A DNA stretch of 64,000 nt from CAXSEF01 sp964236695 (GTDB lineage Bacteria > Pseudomonadota > Alphaproteobacteria > Acetobacterales > Acetobacteraceae): the NCBI GenBank assembly GCA_964236695.1, contig CAXSFU010000010.1, positions 15,448-79,447 of the forward strand. The letters are read 5' to 3'. Numbering within the stretch: position 1 is the first letter of the stretch; each line of letters starts with the position of its first letter. The position numbers and the translations under genes were made by a program. This document shows, piece after piece, positions 63,756 to 64,000 of the stretch. Below the pieces are notes generated by a model, which was given only the letters and a program-made list of their open reading frames with translations, was not told the origin of the DNA and searched no databases.

Positions 63756-64000
63756 GCGCATCGGGGCGGGTGGAAGACCGCCCGGGTCTCCCAAAGGAGC
63801 GATGCGCCACGGTGGACGAGTGCAACGCGCTCGAACGAAGGGAACACGGTCGCCACACGGGACCGCGGCGCAGGGCACGCGGAAGCGAATCCGGAGGCTC
63901 ACCTGATCTTCGAACAGGCCCATGCCGGTGGATCACCCCACCGCGAACATCTGTCGCATGCAGGCCTGGGAAGCGGACCGGAACGCCGGCATCGCTTCAA
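63756..64000. other. Unassigned right end of the window
   Basis: About 245 nt. No gene can be supported. An ATG at 63922 opens a plus-strand frame that runs off the window edge (26 codons seen, MPVDHPTANICRMQAWEADR first), which could be the start of a gene, but with too little sequence to judge. Confidence 0.3.

Noticed and set aside
63922..64000. Start of a gene at the right edge
   Set aside because: Only 26 codons are visible, with no ribosome-binding site or recognisable motif, so it is left unassigned.

Overview
This window is chromosome from a very GC-rich alphaproteobacterium, most likely Rhodospirillales/Acetobacteraceae. That placement is an inference from base composition, the recG-sdhE-mfd order, the PhyR/NepR/EcfG general stress response genes, the GlgE/TreYZ glucan cluster and the dense GC-rich intergenic palindromes. 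I ran no database search. No rRNA, tRNA, CRISPR array, transposase or integrase was recognised.

Layout. 1-4655: a 5'-truncated chemotaxis receptor and a Gld-like ABC exporter. 4859-11009: recG, sdhE and mfd. 11076-11990: an AT-rich foreign-looking island with one unknown gene, lying between two arms of a GC-rich intergenic repeat. 12028-29437 (minus strand): a seven-gene glycogen/trehalose run, glgE, treS-maltokinase, glgB, treZ, malQ, treY, otsA. 29636-34149: a general stress response locus with phyR, two EcfG-type sigma factors, nepR and a HisKA_2 kinase. 34533-35663: a small unknown gene and an alpha/beta-hydrolase lacking its nucleophile serine. 36121-43112: a complete short-chain amide/urea-type ABC importer with formamidase FmdA and FmdB, behind a strong -24/-12 (sigma-54-type) promoter candidate. 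43247-48192: an unknown small gene, selO, fhuF, cbtBA and a 2H-phosphoesterase-like gene. 48421-57072 (minus strand): an aliphatic amidase locus read as amiE, tubulin-like B, a 108-aa unknown, tubulin-like A, a COG0523/CobW GTPase, a [2Fe-2S] ferredoxin, amiC, amiR. 57834-63694: an unknown gene, glutathione reductase, class II DAHP synthase, a small acidic protein and gltX.

The strongest candidate for an undescribed system is the amidase locus. It keeps AmiE, the AmiC sensor and the AmiR antiterminator known from Pseudomonas. The amide channel AmiS and chaperone-like AmiB are absent, and the locus instead holds two divergent tubulin/FtsZ-superfamily paralogs. One (TubA) has a near-canonical GTP-binding signature and the other (TubB) a degenerate one, with a small unknown protein between them. 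Hairpins, a terminator/attenuator-like element and promoter candidates lie in the amiE leader and between amiE and tubB, where AmiR-type RNA control would be expected.

How the genes fit together: the fmd and ami loci both feed ammonia from amides, probably under nitrogen control. The glucan/trehalose run next to the stress-sigma locus fits osmotic or desiccation tolerance. About twenty intergenic palindromic modules with compensatory stem changes sit directly after stop codons and probably act as terminators or REP-like elements.
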